DNA of 51,036 nucleotides from IGN2 sp964639955 (GCA_964639955.1 CAZXGJ010000019.1:1-51036); one strand, 5' to 3'; shown: positions 8,570 to 18,066, numbered from the stretch's first letter. Notes: generated by a model not told the origin, from the sequence alone. Program-made: numbers and translations.

Positions 8570-9877
8570 GTGAAGGCAGGAAAAAATACCACCATTACTT
8601 TCAGATTGATTTATTTCGGTTTATTCTTAGTTGCTTTAGCACTGGGGCTATGGCATTTGTTTAAGCCCAGTACTAACTCCGAACATTCTCAAAGAATTGA
8701 ACCCATCAAGTCTAAGCCGAATCAATTCGGGTTTTATTCTGATTCATTAGTTAAGGTAAGTAGTATCGTACTGAATAACCAAACTCTTTCAAGCATTTTA
8801 ACTCCACTAAACATTCCAAATCATCTTATTTTAGATATCATAGAAAAATCAAAAGATATTTTCGATTTCAGAAAAATAGCTGCCGGTCGTACTTATAATA
8901 CTTACTTTACACCGGACTCAAACAATTCAGTTAAGTACTTCGTTTATGAAAAAAACGCTGCTGATTTTGTTGTTGTTAGTTTTAATGACAGTATAAGTGT
9001 TTACGAGGGAAGCAAAAAAGTAACAGTTAAGATCAATCAGTGTGCAGCAAATATCGACTACTCGCTTTATGTGGCTCTTATGGATTCAAATGCTTCGCCT
9101 GAACTTGCCATTAAGCTCTCAGAGGTTTTTGCATGGCAGGTAGATTTTTATCATCTGCAAAAAGGCGATTTTTTTAAAGTAATTTTTGAAGAAGAATTCA
9201 TAGCCGGAGAAGATGGCGAAGAAAATTTAGTGTTTATCGGTATAGGAAAAATTCTTGGAGCTTATTTTAATTATAATAATAAAGATTATTATGCGGTTCC
9301 TTTTATCCAGGATAGCGTTTACCAATTTTTTGATGAACATGGAAACAGCTTAAGAAAGGCTTTCTTAAAATCACCACTTGAGTTCGGAAGAATTAGTTCC
9401 AGGTTCAGCAGAAGCCGTCTTCACCCTGTTCTTAAAACTCACCGCCCACATCTTGGTGTTGATTATGCTGCACCGATAGGAACTCCTGTACGAACAACCG
9501 GAGATGGTTATGTTATTGATACTGGTTACAGCAGAGGAAACGGAAATTACCTGAAGATAAAGCACAACTCGGTCTATACAACTATGTATCTTCATCTTTC
9601 AAAATATGCCAAAAGCGTAAGGAAGGGCGCAAGAGTAAAACAGGGGCAAGTAATTGGTTACATCGGCAGCACCGGTCTTTCTACGGGACCTCACCTGGAT
9701 TACAGATTCTTCGTAAACGGGAAACCTGTTGACCCTCTAAAAGTTGAGGTTCCTCCTTCGCACCCGGTAAAAACGGAATTAAAAGAAAGCTATGAAAAAG
9801 TAAAAAATGAAATTATTCAGAAGCTTGATGAAATACCGGTAAGCAGAATAAACAAAGAGAATGAAAGAGAAATCTGA
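8570..9877 (+). CDS. M23-family murein endopeptidase, membrane anchored
   Basis: This 435-residue protein has one N-terminal membrane segment or signal anchor (about residues 10-27), then a long periplasmic region of OapA/Csd3-like type, and a C-terminal M23 (LytM) domain. The first zinc motif HxxxD is H294-D298 (HLGVD). The catalytic histidine region YLHL is at 342, and the last motif is H375-L-D377 (GPHLDYRF). In standard LytM domains the final motif is HxH, so the last metal ligand is Asp here. M23 enzymes cut peptide cross-links in peptidoglycan. The start is GTG at 8570, because the ATG two bases upstream runs straight into TGA; AAGGA precedes it. The lepB gene follows 132 bp downstream. 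Confidence 0.85.
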   Translation: MKAGKNTTITFRLIYFGLFLVALALGLWHLFKPSTNSEHSQRIEPIKSKPNQFGFYSDSLVKVSSIVLNNQTLSSILTPLNIPNHLILDIIEKSKDIFDFRKIAAGRTYNTYFTPDSNNSVKYFVYEKNAADFVVVSFNDSISVYEGSKKVTVKINQCAANIDYSLYVALMDSNASPELAIKLSEVFAWQVDFYHLQKGDFFKVIFEEEFIAGEDGEENLVFIGIGKILGAYFNYNNKDYYAVPFIQDSVYQFFDEHGNSLRKAFLKSPLEFGRISSRFSRSRLHPVLKTHRPHLGVDYAAPIGTPVRTTGDGYVIDTGYSRGNGNYLKIKHNSVYTTMYLHLSKYAKSVRKGARVKQGQVIGYIGSTGLSTGPHLDYRFFVNGKPVDPLKVEVPPSHPVKTELKESYEKVKNEIIQKLDEIPVSRINKENEREI

Positions 9878-10009
9878 AACACTAGCAGGGTAAGCACCCA
9901 ACTAATATTCTACTTAAATTTAACACTTATTTAATCAAGTGAAGGAACTATATTTAGAATTGCCAATATGAAAAAAATTTTAATTTAAATATCAGGGAAA
10001 AAGCACTCT

Positions 10010-10981
10010 ATGCAGGAAGAAAAAAATAAGCCCGGCGAGGAAAAATCTTATAAAAAATTTCTTTTCTGGAAAAAGAAAGAAAGAAAAAAGCCCGAAACTT
10101 TGCAGGAAAAGATTATTGAATTTTTCAGGCAGTTGTTCTGGGCAGCTGTTGCGGCTTTCTTTATAATCACTTTTATCATCCAGAATACCAGGATACCAAC
10201 AGGTTCAATGGAAAATACTATACTCGTCGGTGATTTTGTGCTGGTAAATAAATTTATCTACGGTTCTTCTTCACCAAAGTATATACCGTTTACAGAAATT
10301 GAACTGCCGTATTTCAGGCTTCCTGCTTTAAAAGAACCCAATGCAACTGATATTGTTGTGTTTGAATACCCCGGTGACAGAGACCAATTGGTTGCGGATG
10401 AACTAGGAGTAAACTATGTAAAAAGATGTATCGGCACACCCGGCGATACTGTTGAAATAATTGATAAAGTGGTTTTTGTAAACGGCAAAGAATTCTGGAA
10501 ACCTCCTTTTATAAAATATTATAAAGGAAGATGGGGGGAGTATCTTAAGCCCAAGCCAAAAGGAATTGTTGAGCCAAGAATATTCCCCAAAGGAATGCCG
10601 TGGAATGAGGATAACTACGGTCCGCTCGTTATACCCCGGAAAGGCCAAACTATACCTCTAAACATTTACAACGTAGATCAATGGAGAACAATAATTGACC
10701 GGGAATATGGCGAAAGAGTAGTTGCAATAAAAAACGGAGCCGTTACAATTAAAGATGTTCCCGTTTCATCTTATACATTTAAAAAAGATTATTATTTTAT
10801 GATGGGAGATAACAGGGACGATAGTCTCGACAGCAGATTCTGGGGATTGGTGCCGAGGGATCTTGTAGTTGGTGAGGCTTTCATAACTCTTTTTTCGTGG
10901 GATAGAGATATACCATTCTCGCAAATTTTCAAATTGTTGGGCTCAATAAGACTGGACAGGATTTTACTTCTTCTGCATTAA
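10010..10981 (+). CDS. lepB: Signal peptidase I
   Basis: This 323-residue protein cleaves signal peptides from exported proteins at the inner membrane. A Lys-rich cytoplasmic N-terminus is followed by one membrane helix (about residues 43-57). The catalytic serine is S66 in PTGSM, and the general-base lysine is K138 in YVKRC. The C-terminal signature GDNRDDSLDSRFWG is complete. The protein is longer than a minimal signal peptidase because of an insertion of about 60 residues between the lysine box and GDNRD, as is common in Bacteroidota-type enzymes. Only one membrane helix is visible, at the N-terminus. It follows the M23 peptidase gene and may share a transcript with it. Confidence 0.95.
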   Translation: MQEEKNKPGEEKSYKKFLFWKKKERKKPETLQEKIIEFFRQLFWAAVAAFFIITFIIQNTRIPTGSMENTILVGDFVLVNKFIYGSSSPKYIPFTEIELPYFRLPALKEPNATDIVVFEYPGDRDQLVADELGVNYVKRCIGTPGDTVEIIDKVVFVNGKEFWKPPFIKYYKGRWGEYLKPKPKGIVEPRIFPKGMPWNEDNYGPLVIPRKGQTIPLNIYNVDQWRTIIDREYGERVVAIKNGAVTIKDVPVSSYTFKKDYYFMMGDNRDDSLDSRFWGLVPRDLVVGEAFITLFSWDRDIPFSQIFKLLGSIRLDRILLLLH

Positions 10982-11223
10982 TATTCAGAGAGAGAGGCTG
11001 TCTAAAATGCCGGAATGAGATGTAATTAGAAACTTAGTTATGCTGTTTTGAAATTTGTTTATAACTGTGTCTTCAAGTGCCCCCGCCGGAATAGATCTTA
11101 GGAAGTTTGAATAAAAGCAGACGTGGAGGGATGCAGCTCTGAACTATTGATGGATTTATTTAGTCCGGGTGAAACGGGAAATTGTAATGTTAAAATACTT
11201 TTTAGTCAGCTTCTATCTCACAG
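10982..11223. other. Intergenic region between convergent lepB and the TonB receptor gene
   Basis: No open frame with a plausible protein was found here. There is no clear hairpin with a T-tract serving lepB. The receptor terminator lies at the right edge of this gap. Confidence 0.5.
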
Positions 11224-11252
11224 AAAAAAAAGGCTGCCAAAAGGCAGCCTTT
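11224..11252 (-). terminator. Rho-independent terminator of the TonB-dependent receptor gene
   Basis: On the minus strand the sequence forms a 10-bp stem AAAGGCTGCC/GGCAGCCTTT with a four-base TTTT loop, followed by a run of eight T. It lies 25 bp past the receptor stop codon. Because the stem ends in A/T pairs it could also work weakly in the other direction. Confidence 0.88.
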
Positions 11253-11276
11253 CTAATTCACGTCAATATAATTCAA

Positions 11277-14087
11277 TTAAAATTCAACCCTGAAACCTGC
11301 GTTAAATGACCTTGGTAAACCTACAAAAACTTCTGCAGAGCTAGCAGAATGATTTTCGTAGTATTCGCCTTCGTCATTCCTGTATCCGTTAAATGAGCTG
11401 TTGTCAGTTGCATCTTCAACATAAAGCTCATCAAACAAGTTGAAAACGTGACCGAATACGCTAACATTTACACCGCCAAGATCAACCGGTAGCCTGTAAA
11501 GAAGATGTAAATCAACCAAATTGTATGACGGGATCTGCCAAACCTGTTCCCTGTCTTCTTCATCGGTTCTGTCGAAAGGATCGAAAGCGGAATAATAATT
11601 ATCATAAAACCGCCAGGTCGCATTAGCCTGAACACCATCCAGGAAGAAGAAAGTCACTCCGGCAGAATTCTGGAATTGAGGTGCATCACCAACCTTCAGG
11701 TCTTTAATGTAATAATTATATTCAACAACTGAGTTTGGATCAGAAAAATCAGGAATATAGCTGCCGCTAACGTCATCAACGTAAGTCCAATTACCATAGC
11801 TTGTTGCCAGATCGAATCTGAAGCACCTTACAGGTTGCCATCCGAATTCGAACTCAACTCCCATATGACGGGCATCAATTCCATCCAATCTGATCAAACC
11901 ATCGGAACCATCCTCATTTACTACATTGATGCTTTGGGCTCTATCCATCCAGTTAGTGAAATATCCATTTAATTTCATCGTTACTCTGTTCTGATCCAAT
12001 CTGGCATTTACACCGGCCTCAAAAGATAAGAATTTTTCATTCTTTGGATCTTCAACCATTGTTCCATTAACATCGTTTATAACCTGATCGAAAATCGGAA
12101 CTCTGGAGACATAACCGGCATTTGCAAAAACATCCCACTCGCTTGTTATTCTGTAGCTTGCGCCGCCTTTAAATTGATATCCCATAATCCAATCGGTTTC
12201 AAGCATAAGTTCACCCGAGGATATATCGGTTGGATCCAACGGGTTATTTACGCTGAAATGATCAGTGTAATCAAATTTAATGGTTGATAATGCAACATTT
12301 CCGTATAAAGTATATTTTGGCTGAGTGTATTCACCTTGCACGTAACCGCCGAACCATTTCACTTTATTCGTATTGTTGTAATCGATCCTGTCGCCTAATT
12401 TTTTGTAAAGCATTGAGGATTTTGAAGGATCGTATCGTTCAAAAGCATTATCATCGGCATAGTATAAATCATTACCAAGTAAATCCCTTACTTCGCGATA
12501 ATGTTCTATCTCAGCATATCTTGCATCAATACCAAATGACATGTTCAGATTATCTGTGGCTTTCCAGTATGTTTTAGCGATACCGCCAATTGTCCACTGG
12601 TTGTTAACACTATTCCTCAAAATACCACCACGGCTGTAAGGTTTCCCGCTTTGCTCTGTGGAAATTACATAATAGGTAGAATCACCGGTATTAAATGGAT
12701 CATCATAAACAACGTTAAGCAGGTTTGAAGCAATGGTTGCATCCCAATCAGGAACTCTCTGCAGCAGATCGTAGTTGTACTGTATCCTTCCAAATGTTCC
12801 AGTTCCGCCTCCGAGGCCGCCAGACCAATAGATAGTAGAATACAGGCTCCAATCTTTTGCAAACTGAGAGTAATAGTTAAGGTTAACTAGCGGTTTGTGG
12901 AAGTAGTTTTGCCTTTCACCTATAAAAGTGGGGTCATATCTCTGGTTAAGATCGTTATTCCAATATGATCTTTCCCATTGCATACCAGTATAGGAGGTGC
13001 TAACACCATTCCAGTTGGCGTTATACAAGGGTCCCTGTTCTCTCAATCTTGGATCTCCAAGCCAGCTTTCTTCATACCCTAAATCTCTTGCTAATTCGTG
13101 ACTAAAAGTAGCAATGTTTAATTTGTAGGATCTTTGACCGTGTCTTTGTGGTGCACCCATTGCATAAAGCTCTAATCTGTTATTATTATCTATCTGGTAA
13201 GCTGCACCAAAATAATATGCCCAGGCATCAGTCCAGGTTTTGTCAACAAAGCCATCGCCAACTTTTCTAACACCGCCAAAACTCATAGCCCACTTGCCAT
13301 CGATTAAACCGGTATTTGCATATAAAGTATTTTTACTAAATCCACCAGTACCAATTTCGTTCTGATAAAGAATACCTCGCTGAAGCTGAGCGGGGTCGGT
13401 AATAATATTGACAGTACCTCCAATTGATGGGGTGGCAAGAGTTACGGCACTTAAACCTCTCTGAATCTGTATTGAAGAGGTTACATCTCCCAAACCATCC
13501 CAGTTAGACCAGTAGAGCCAGCCGTTTTCCATATCATTAAGCGGAATACCGTTGATCATTATAGCAAAATCGCGCTGGCTGAACCCGCGCAGGTTTATTC
13601 TTGAATCACCTGCACCACCGCCATTGTTTGTTGCAAATACTGAAGGAGTGGAATTCAGCACCAGAGGAATGTCTCTTGAACCAAGATTAAACTGTATATC
13701 TTTCTTTGTAATGTTCGAGAATGCTACCGGTGTTTCCCTGTCTTTGGCTCTGTCTGATATAACAGTAACCGAAAGAGTAAATTGATACTCCCTTAGAGTA
13801 AAATTTATAGTAAGATCGCCCATCAAACTTATTTCCTGTTCAATGGTTTCGTAGCCAATATAGCTGCATGTGATTGTATAAGATCCTTTTTCAGCAACTA
13901 TCGAATAGTTTCCATCTGCATCCGACGCAGCACCCCATGAGGTGCCGAGCAGATACACATTTGCTCCTATCAAAGCTTCTCCCGAACTTCCGTCAACAAC
14001 TTTACCTGAAATGGTATAAGTTTCGGCCAAAGCTGTAAATGAAAACAGAAGAAAAAAGGCAATGAGGAATTTGTAAGATTTGTTCAT
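11277..14087 (-). CDS. TonB-dependent outer-membrane receptor with carboxypeptidase-like N-terminal domain
   Basis: This is a 936-residue outer-membrane receptor. A signal peptide ends near 'TALA' (residue 21). A carboxypeptidase-regulatory-like beta-sandwich domain at about 22-110 has 'GEALIGANVYLLGT' and 'SDADGNYSI'. The TonB plug at about 115-235 includes 'INLRGFSQRDFAIMINGIPLND' type elements. The remainder is a beta-barrel ending in 'NAGFRVEF', with a terminal Phe. The layout matches SusC/FecA-like receptors of the FCB group, but no SusD gene is adjacent, so a glycan role is not supported; siderophore, vitamin or peptide uptake is possible. A strong ribosome site (GGAGAGGA) precedes the ATG, and a terminator follows the gene, so it is a single-gene unit. 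A repeat-rich upstream region may regulate it. Confidence 0.9.
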   Translation of the reverse strand: MNKSYKFLIAFFLLFSFTALAETYTISGKVVDGSSGEALIGANVYLLGTSWGAASDADGNYSIVAEKGSYTITCSYIGYETIEQEISLMGDLTINFTLREYQFTLSVTVISDRAKDRETPVAFSNITKKDIQFNLGSRDIPLVLNSTPSVFATNNGGGAGDSRINLRGFSQRDFAIMINGIPLNDMENGWLYWSNWDGLGDVTSSIQIQRGLSAVTLATPSIGGTVNIITDPAQLQRGILYQNEIGTGGFSKNTLYANTGLIDGKWAMSFGGVRKVGDGFVDKTWTDAWAYYFGAAYQIDNNNRLELYAMGAPQRHGQRSYKLNIATFSHELARDLGYEESWLGDPRLREQGPLYNANWNGVSTSYTGMQWERSYWNNDLNQRYDPTFIGERQNYFHKPLVNLNYYSQFAKDWSLYSTIYWSGGLGGGTGTFGRIQYNYDLLQRVPDWDATIASNLLNVVYDDPFNTGDSTYYVISTEQSGKPYSRGGILRNSVNNQWTIGGIAKTYWKATDNLNMSFGIDARYAEIEHYREVRDLLGNDLYYADDNAFERYDPSKSSMLYKKLGDRIDYNNTNKVKWFGGYVQGEYTQPKYTLYGNVALSTIKFDYTDHFSVNNPLDPTDISSGELMLETDWIMGYQFKGGASYRITSEWDVFANAGYVSRVPIFDQVINDVNGTMVEDPKNEKFLSFEAGVNARLDQNRVTMKLNGYFTNWMDRAQSINVVNEDGSDGLIRLDGIDARHMGVEFEFGWQPVRCFRFDLATSYGNWTYVDDVSGSYIPDFSDPNSVVEYNYYIKDLKVGDAPQFQNSAGVTFFFLDGVQANATWRFYDNYYSAFDPFDRTDEEDREQVWQIPSYNLVDLHLLYRLPVDLGGVNVSVFGHVFNLFDELYVEDATDNSSFNGYRNDEGEYYENHSASSAEVFVGLPRSFNAGFRVEF

Positions 14088-14417
14088 AAATCCTCTCCTA
14101 TTTTTTGTGAATGAATTAACATTTAAGATGTGTGTAGTACAATTTGCATTATAAGTTAATATTTTTACGCTCTGACAAAAATCTATATTTTGTCCTTAGC
14201 AAATATTTGTCTTATATAGGATGAATTCAAGTTTAACATAAAGATTTTATAAAAATTAATATTTTGGTAATCGAAAACAACAAAAAAACGCAACTTTTAA
14301 CTTACCTAAGGCTTACACTATGCAACCCGTCACAATATTATCTGCATAACAAAACTAAATATTTATATTTGAAGCAATAATTAGCTGAACTAATGAGTAA
14401 AAAAACTAAGTAATTAA
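14088..14417. other. Divergent control region between the TonB receptor and M16 peptidase genes
   Basis: This 330-bp gap holds no credible gene. It is strongly AT-rich and contains the inverted repeat at 14174-14194. A Bacteroidota-type -7 element TATATTTG sits at 14364-14371, 46 bp before the M16 gene, but I see no matching TTG at the expected spacing upstream. Confidence 0.5.
14174..14194. promoter_or_regulatory. Inverted repeat GACAAAA-N7-TTTTGTC upstream of the TonB receptor
   Basis: A perfect 7-bp inverted repeat lies 87 bp upstream of the receptor start codon. On the receptor (minus) strand a further GACAAA copy occurs about 17 bases before it, giving three GACAAA/TTTGTC half-sites within about 40 bp. 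The arrangement resembles an operator, but no regulator is known here. Confidence 0.35.
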
Positions 14418-15692
14418 ATGCAATTGCTTGATATTAAATACGAGAAATACTCGCTGCGGAATGGGCTGAAGGTAATTTTGCACAGAAACAATTCGGTTCC
14501 TCTCGTATCAGTGAATATTTGGTACAAAGTCGGTTCTGCTTACGAAAAGAAAGGAAAAACCGGACTGGCCCACCTGTTTGAACATATGATGTTCCAGGGC
14601 TCAGAAAACGTTCCAAAAGAAATGCATTTTAAACTTATTCAGGAAGCCGGAGGTACTCTTAATGGTTCTACAAGTTTCGACAGAACCAACTACTATGAAA
14701 AGCTGCCATCAAACGAGCTTGAACTGGCTTTGTGGCTCGAAGCTGACAGGATGGGATATTTTTTAAATTCAATTGATCAGAAAAAGTTAGATAATCAAAA
14801 AAGCGTAGTTTATAATGAAAGACTTGAAAGGTATGATAACCAGCCCTATGGCTTAGCCTGGGAAATTCTTCTTTCAAACCTTTACCCGCAAGTGCACCCT
14901 TATAGCTGGCCAACAATCGGGTATCCGGATGATATTAAAAGTTATACTCTTAATGATGTTAGTGGATTTTTCAAAAGCAATTATTCACCCGGGAATGCAT
15001 CTCTGGTTATAGCCGGTGATATTGATATACAAAAGACCAAAAAACTGGTCTCTGATTATTTTGAAGAGATAGACAATAACACTCTTGCAGCGGAAATTTC
15101 TCCGGCTAATGCAGAGCTTTTATCTACAAAAAAAATTGTACACGCTGATAGCGTACAGCTCGAAAGGCTTTATTTAGCCTGGCTCACTGTTAAAGCTTTT
15201 AGCCCTGATGAAGCGACACTGGATATTTTATCCGATATTCTCGCGGGTTCAAAAAATTCACGTTTACATAAAAAATTAGTTCACGATTTGGAAATTGCCC
15301 AGGATGTAAGTGCAATGCAATTTTCAGGGAAGTTTGCCGGCCATTTTTTAATTGTTGCAACAGCCAAACCGAATAGTTCACTGGATAATATAAAGCATGT
15401 AATTTTTGATGAATTGGATAGCATCGTGAAATCAGGAATTGAAGACAGGGAATTATTAAAGTCGAAGAACGGAATTAAATCAGGATTCATATATTCATTG
15501 CAAAACCTTGATAAGCTAGCAGACCAGCTAAATCTTTATGATTATTACCTGAATGAACCGAATTCATTTTTAAATGATTTGGAAAGATATAATGCGGTAA
15601 ATAAAGAGTCGCTTGTTAGAGCTGCAAAAAAATATTTAAATCAAAACCATGTGGAATTAAGAATCGTTCCGCGGAGTAAAAGTGGCAGTTAA
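14418..15692 (+). CDS. M16 family zinc metallopeptidase (catalytic subunit)
   Basis: This 424-residue peptidase carries the inverted zinc motif HxxEH as HLFEH at residues 52-56. The distal glutamate ligand lies in 'SVVYNERLE' about 75 residues later. The spacing and 'GLAHLFEHMMFQG' context match processing-peptidase-like M16B enzymes. No signal peptide is visible, so it is probably cytoplasmic. The next gene encodes a related protein without the zinc motif and overlaps this one by 11 bp. Such pairs usually form a heterodimer like the mitochondrial processing peptidase, with this protein as the active half. The natural substrate is unknown. No Shine-Dalgarno sequence is apparent before the ATG. 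Confidence 0.9.
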   Translation: MQLLDIKYEKYSLRNGLKVILHRNNSVPLVSVNIWYKVGSAYEKKGKTGLAHLFEHMMFQGSENVPKEMHFKLIQEAGGTLNGSTSFDRTNYYEKLPSNELELALWLEADRMGYFLNSIDQKKLDNQKSVVYNERLERYDNQPYGLAWEILLSNLYPQVHPYSWPTIGYPDDIKSYTLNDVSGFFKSNYSPGNASLVIAGDIDIQKTKKLVSDYFEEIDNNTLAAEISPANAELLSTKKIVHADSVQLERLYLAWLTVKAFSPDEATLDILSDILAGSKNSRLHKKLVHDLEIAQDVSAMQFSGKFAGHFLIVATAKPNSSLDNIKHVIFDELDSIVKSGIEDRELLKSKNGIKSGFIYSLQNLDKLADQLNLYDYYLNEPNSFLNDLERYNAVNKESLVRAAKKYLNQNHVELRIVPRSKSGS

Positions 15693-17052
15693 CAGAAATA
15701 AGAGACCGGTTACAAACGGCCGGATAAGTTTCAAACCCCCGGAGTTTAAAAAACTCTATTTGAAAAACGGCTCACAATTGTATCTCATAAAGAAAAATGA
15801 GCTGCCAATTATCCGGATAAGTTTTTTAATTGACTGCGGAGGTAAATGCGATGAAGCGAATAAAAAGGGAACCTCCAACCTGACGGCAATGTGCATCGAC
15901 GAAGGCGCAGGTAATTTAAATGCCTTGCAGCTTGCCGATGAATTTGAGCTGCTCGGAGCTCAATTTAATGCATATTCCGGTTCCGATGTAATCAGTATTT
16001 CTTTACAGGTACTTTCTGAAAATTTCTTCAAAGCAATAGATTTGCTCACTTCGGTTCTTATTTCTCCGCATTTTAATGAAAGTGATTTTGAACGTGAAAA
16101 AAGAAAAATTCAGACTCGTGTAGAACAAATTAAAGATGAGCCCGACCAGATTGCCGATATAGCTTTTGAATATTTGGTTTTCGGCAGTGGAAATCCTTAT
16201 TCGTATCCGGTGATCGGAACGAGGGATTTTCTTAAGGAAATTAATGCAGAAGATGTAAGAAATTTTTATAGAAATTATTTCAATTCAAATAACACTACTA
16301 TTATTGCTGCGGGAAATTTCAATGAAGATGAATTAGTTTTTACCCTTGAAGAAAAATTCAGAGAATGGCGAACAGGAATAAAACCATCAATAAAATTAAT
16401 ACCGACCGGTAGTAACGGAAAAAAAATCTACCTGCTGCCAAAAGCCGGGTCTGCTCAAACTGAAATACGGTTAGGTCATCCGACATCGAAAAGGAGTGAA
16501 AAAGATTATTATAAAAAATTATTGCTTAACCTTGTATTGGGCGGTCAGTTTTCCAGTCGTCTGAATCTAAGCCTTAGAGAAAAGCATGGTTTTACTTATG
16601 GTATTCATTCAAGATTTAATTATTATATGGATGATGCCTATTTTATCGTTTCCACTTCCGTCAACACAGAAAATACCAGCGATGCATTGAGCGCAATATT
16701 TACTGAACTAACGAAAATCAGGAATGGAATTACGGAGGAAGAATTAAAATTTGTCAAATCATCTGTAACACATCGTTTTCCTCTGAATTTTGAAACTTTG
16801 TCTCAGATAGTCTCAAATTTTGAGAGCAAAGTAATTTATCACTTACCCGATGATTATTTCCAAAACTATATCCGGAATATTTCAGATGTACGGCTTGATG
16901 AATTGAATACGGAAGCAGTAAAATTTATCGATGCAGACAATACTTCTATAGTTCTTACAGGTGATGAAAAAATTATAACTTCTCAAATAAAAGAAGAAAA
17001 TCTCGGACAAATAATTAAGATAGATTTTGAAGAAATGTATTCGGTGACCTGA
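15682..17052 (+). CDS. M16 family peptidase-like protein (non-catalytic partner)
   Basis: This 456-residue M16-fold protein lacks HxxEH. The corresponding stretch reads 'GTSNLTAMCIDEGAG'. It keeps the C-terminal 'LREKHGFTYGIHSRF' region, which supplies the Arg/Tyr pair that helps the partner's active site in two-subunit M16 enzymes. It starts at a GTG overlapping the end of the catalytic gene by 11 bp, with a weak CGGAG site upstream, so the two are probably translated together. It ends only 3 bp from the stop codon of the convergent gene on the other strand. Function as the substrate-binding or regulatory half is inference from family knowledge. Confidence 0.87.
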   Translation: MAVNRNKRPVTNGRISFKPPEFKKLYLKNGSQLYLIKKNELPIIRISFLIDCGGKCDEANKKGTSNLTAMCIDEGAGNLNALQLADEFELLGAQFNAYSGSDVISISLQVLSENFFKAIDLLTSVLISPHFNESDFEREKRKIQTRVEQIKDEPDQIADIAFEYLVFGSGNPYSYPVIGTRDFLKEINAEDVRNFYRNYFNSNNTTIIAAGNFNEDELVFTLEEKFREWRTGIKPSIKLIPTGSNGKKIYLLPKAGSAQTEIRLGHPTSKRSEKDYYKKLLLNLVLGGQFSSRLNLSLREKHGFTYGIHSRFNYYMDDAYFIVSTSVNTENTSDALSAIFTELTKIRNGITEEELKFVKSSVTHRFPLNFETLSQIVSNFESKVIYHLPDDYFQNYIRNISDVRLDELNTEAVKFIDADNTSIVLTGDEKIITSQIKEENLGQIIKIDFEEMYSVT

Positions 17053-17055
17053 CAA

Positions 17056-18045
17056 TCAGCGTAGCCTGGATATATTAATTACCTTCATTCCCTTCTTTTT
17101 ATGAAGTAAAATTTGAGGTTTCAAAAAAATAAATTCATCCTTACTCATTAAATAAATTATTGCACGGCTCTCACCTTGATAATCCAATTCTTTGTTAAAA
17201 CCGGCAATGAGATCATCATTTTCTCTTAGATCAGTAAAATCCGATATTTTATAGAATTTGATCTTTCGTTTTTCCATCTCCTTTTCAAAAAAATCGTACT
17301 GTGTTGATTTATAAAAATCCGAGTTATCATCTAAAACAAAAAATGATGCCCCTGAATAATCTGTGGACAAAGCTTTAACAACATTAAGAATTCTTTGCTG
17401 AGAATAAGAAGCCTTAAGCTTGTAAACCGGGTCTTTAATGTCATCGTCAATCAGGACGGAATAATCTTTACTTTCCTGCTTCAGGAATTTCAGAATTTTA
17501 AGATTTTCTTCAGATGGATGCAGCAAAACATTAAAGAGTTCAGGTGATTCAATCAGAGCTGAGTCTTCCGGGTTATCCGGCAGTACATCATCAATAAGAA
17601 ATGCAGCAGTTCTTTCCTTCCTGCTTATTTTTTTTGAGTATGTAAATTCTGATCTGATTATTATCCTGTTGTTTTCGTAAATTGAAAGCAGAGTTTTACC
17701 ACCTGAAACTTTTTCTTCACATTCAATTTTAAGACTGTCGTTCCTGAATTCACTGGTGATATCCAGGAGAATTTCGGGAATAGTCAAATCATTCGGAATT
17801 AATAAATACAAAAAAGGATATTTTGCTTTCGACTCAGGACTTTGCACCTCTTTCTTCTTAATCCATTCATCCTTTATCCCGAAACTTTGCAAAGAATTAA
17901 GCAGACGAAATTCAATATCCTCCTGAAGTAATTGAATATTCCCGTCAGATTCACCCTGAAACTTTTTAACGAACAAATTAGCAAGAAGTAAAATCAGAGC
18001 AATAATGAATAACGCAAGGCTAATTTTCTGCTGAGATTTTTCCAA
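17056..18045 (-). CDS. Membrane-anchored protein resembling a degenerate divergent polysaccharide deacetylase
   Basis: This 329-residue protein has one N-terminal membrane helix (about residues 9-25) and a large outer domain. From residue 146 the order of segments recalls the divergent polysaccharide deacetylase (DUF610, NodB-like) family. 'AAFLIDDV' (148-154) resembles the first strand with its metal-binding Asp, and 'ELFNVLLHPSEE' the next. 'ASFFVLDDNSDFYKSTQY' resembles the 'DsrTs..S' strand, and 'GMKVINISRL' the C-terminal 'Gi.lvplS.L'. The central His-rich motif that completes the metal site is replaced by 'YSVLIDDDI', so activity is doubtful. It is the last gene of the truA operon, 21 bp after the crotonase gene. 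The family link is my reading of weak similarity. Confidence 0.65.
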   Translation of the reverse strand: MEKSQQKISLALFIIALILLLANLFVKKFQGESDGNIQLLQEDIEFRLLNSLQSFGIKDEWIKKKEVQSPESKAKYPFLYLLIPNDLTIPEILLDITSEFRNDSLKIECEEKVSGGKTLLSIYENNRIIIRSEFTYSKKISRKERTAAFLIDDVLPDNPEDSALIESPELFNVLLHPSEENLKILKFLKQESKDYSVLIDDDIKDPVYKLKASYSQQRILNVVKALSTDYSGASFFVLDDNSDFYKSTQYDFFEKEMEKRKIKFYKISDFTDLRENDDLIAGFNKELDYQGESRAIIYLMSKDEFIFLKPQILLHKKKGMKVINISRLR

Positions 18046-18066
18046 TTAAAAAATAAGATTTTAATA

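Noticed and set aside
14364..14371. TATATTTG before the first M16 gene as a full promoter
   Set aside because: It fits the -7 consensus but there is no TTG at 19-21 bases upstream, so it is noted only as a partial match.
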